Of a stretch of DNA of 7,360 nucleotides, positions 7,222 through 7,360 are shown piece by piece (position 1 is the first letter of the stretch; each line of letters starts with the position of its first letter). The stretch covers positions 1-7,360 of the forward strand of contig CAMWIG010000102.1 of assembly GCA_947174295.1 (NCBI GenBank). The letters run 5' to 3'. The DNA is from an uncultured Alistipes sp. GTDB taxonomy: Bacteria > Bacteroidota > Bacteroidia > Bacteroidales > Rikenellaceae. The notes under the pieces were generated by a model, which worked only from the letters and a program-made list of their open reading frames with translations, did not search any database and had not been told where the DNA came from. Both the position numbers and the translations under genes were made by a program.

Positions 7222-7360
7222 GAGCGGCATCGACCCAAGGCTGCGGTCTCGATACGCAGTCCGAACGTTCGCAAACGGGAATCATCCGCCGGCACATCGC
7301 GCGACTGGTCGTCGGCATCCTTGCGTTGGGATTCTCAGTCGCAGAATCGCACAATCGCCC
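7218..7360 (+). CDS. Partial open reading frame, unknown product, cut by the window end
   Basis: An ATG at 7218 overlaps the rhaD stop (ATGA), and the frame stays open for 47 codons to the end of the window. The visible part has a polar start (MRAASTQGCG), then a basic stretch (RRHIAR) and a short hydrophobic run (LVVGILALGFSVA). This resembles the signal peptide or anchor of an exported protein with a longer than usual N-region. The ATGA overlap suggests translational coupling to the operon. I do not recognise a family. The evidence is thin: both other forward frames are also stop-free here because the DNA is GC-rich, and the true start may lie elsewhere. A glycosidase or other exported protein would fit the context, but that is a guess. 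Confidence 0.4.
   Translation, partial: MRAASTQGCGLDTQSERSQTGIIRRHIARLVVGILALGFSVAESHNR

Noticed and set aside
7013..7354. Reverse-strand frame of 113 codons across the rhaD end and the 3' edge.
   Set aside because: Most of it overlaps the conserved C-terminal part of rhaD, including the H214 zinc ligand region, and its product has no recognisable features.

Overview
The window is most likely from a GC-rich Bacteroidetes gut anaerobe, probably of the Alistipes/Rikenellaceae kind. This rests on three things: an AT-rich leader with a Bacteroidetes-type -7 promoter box (TAnnTTTG), genes of visibly high GC with mostly G or C at third positions, and a secreted glycoside hydrolase whose signal peptide ends in the Ala-Gln junction common in this phylum. 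The genus is an inference from composition and gene style, not from a search.

Layout. Positions 1-146 are a non-coding, AT-rich control region. It holds a 9-bp direct repeat with 21-bp periodicity, a 7-bp-arm inverted repeat and a perfect -7 box. Six complete genes follow, all on the + strand and spaced 3 to 13 bp apart, so they read as one operon: a secreted GH28 family glycosidase (147-1535), rhamnulokinase (1543-2964), L-rhamnose isomerase (2978-4234), lactaldehyde reductase (4239-5393), L-rhamnose permease RhaT (5397-6410) and rhamnulose-1-phosphate aldolase (6418-7221). A seventh reading frame starts with an ATGA overlap at 7218 and runs off the end of the window. No stretch over 300 bp lacks a gene, and no RNA gene, mobile element or CRISPR is visible.

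How the genes work together. RhaT brings L-rhamnose into the cytoplasm. The isomerase makes L-rhamnulose and the kinase makes L-rhamnulose-1-phosphate. The aldolase splits this into DHAP, which enters glycolysis, and L-lactaldehyde. The FucO-type reductase converts lactaldehyde to L-1,2-propanediol, recycling NADH under anaerobic conditions. The leading GH28 enzyme, exported from the cytoplasm, probably helps release rhamnose from a pectic polymer such as rhamnogalacturonan, tying glycan cleavage to use of the sugar released.

The pathway itself is well known. The points worth a second look are the unusual active-site motifs of the GH28 protein, its position at the head of the catabolic operon, the repeat architecture of the promoter, and the truncated gene at the 3' end. 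I see no evidence for an undescribed system here.
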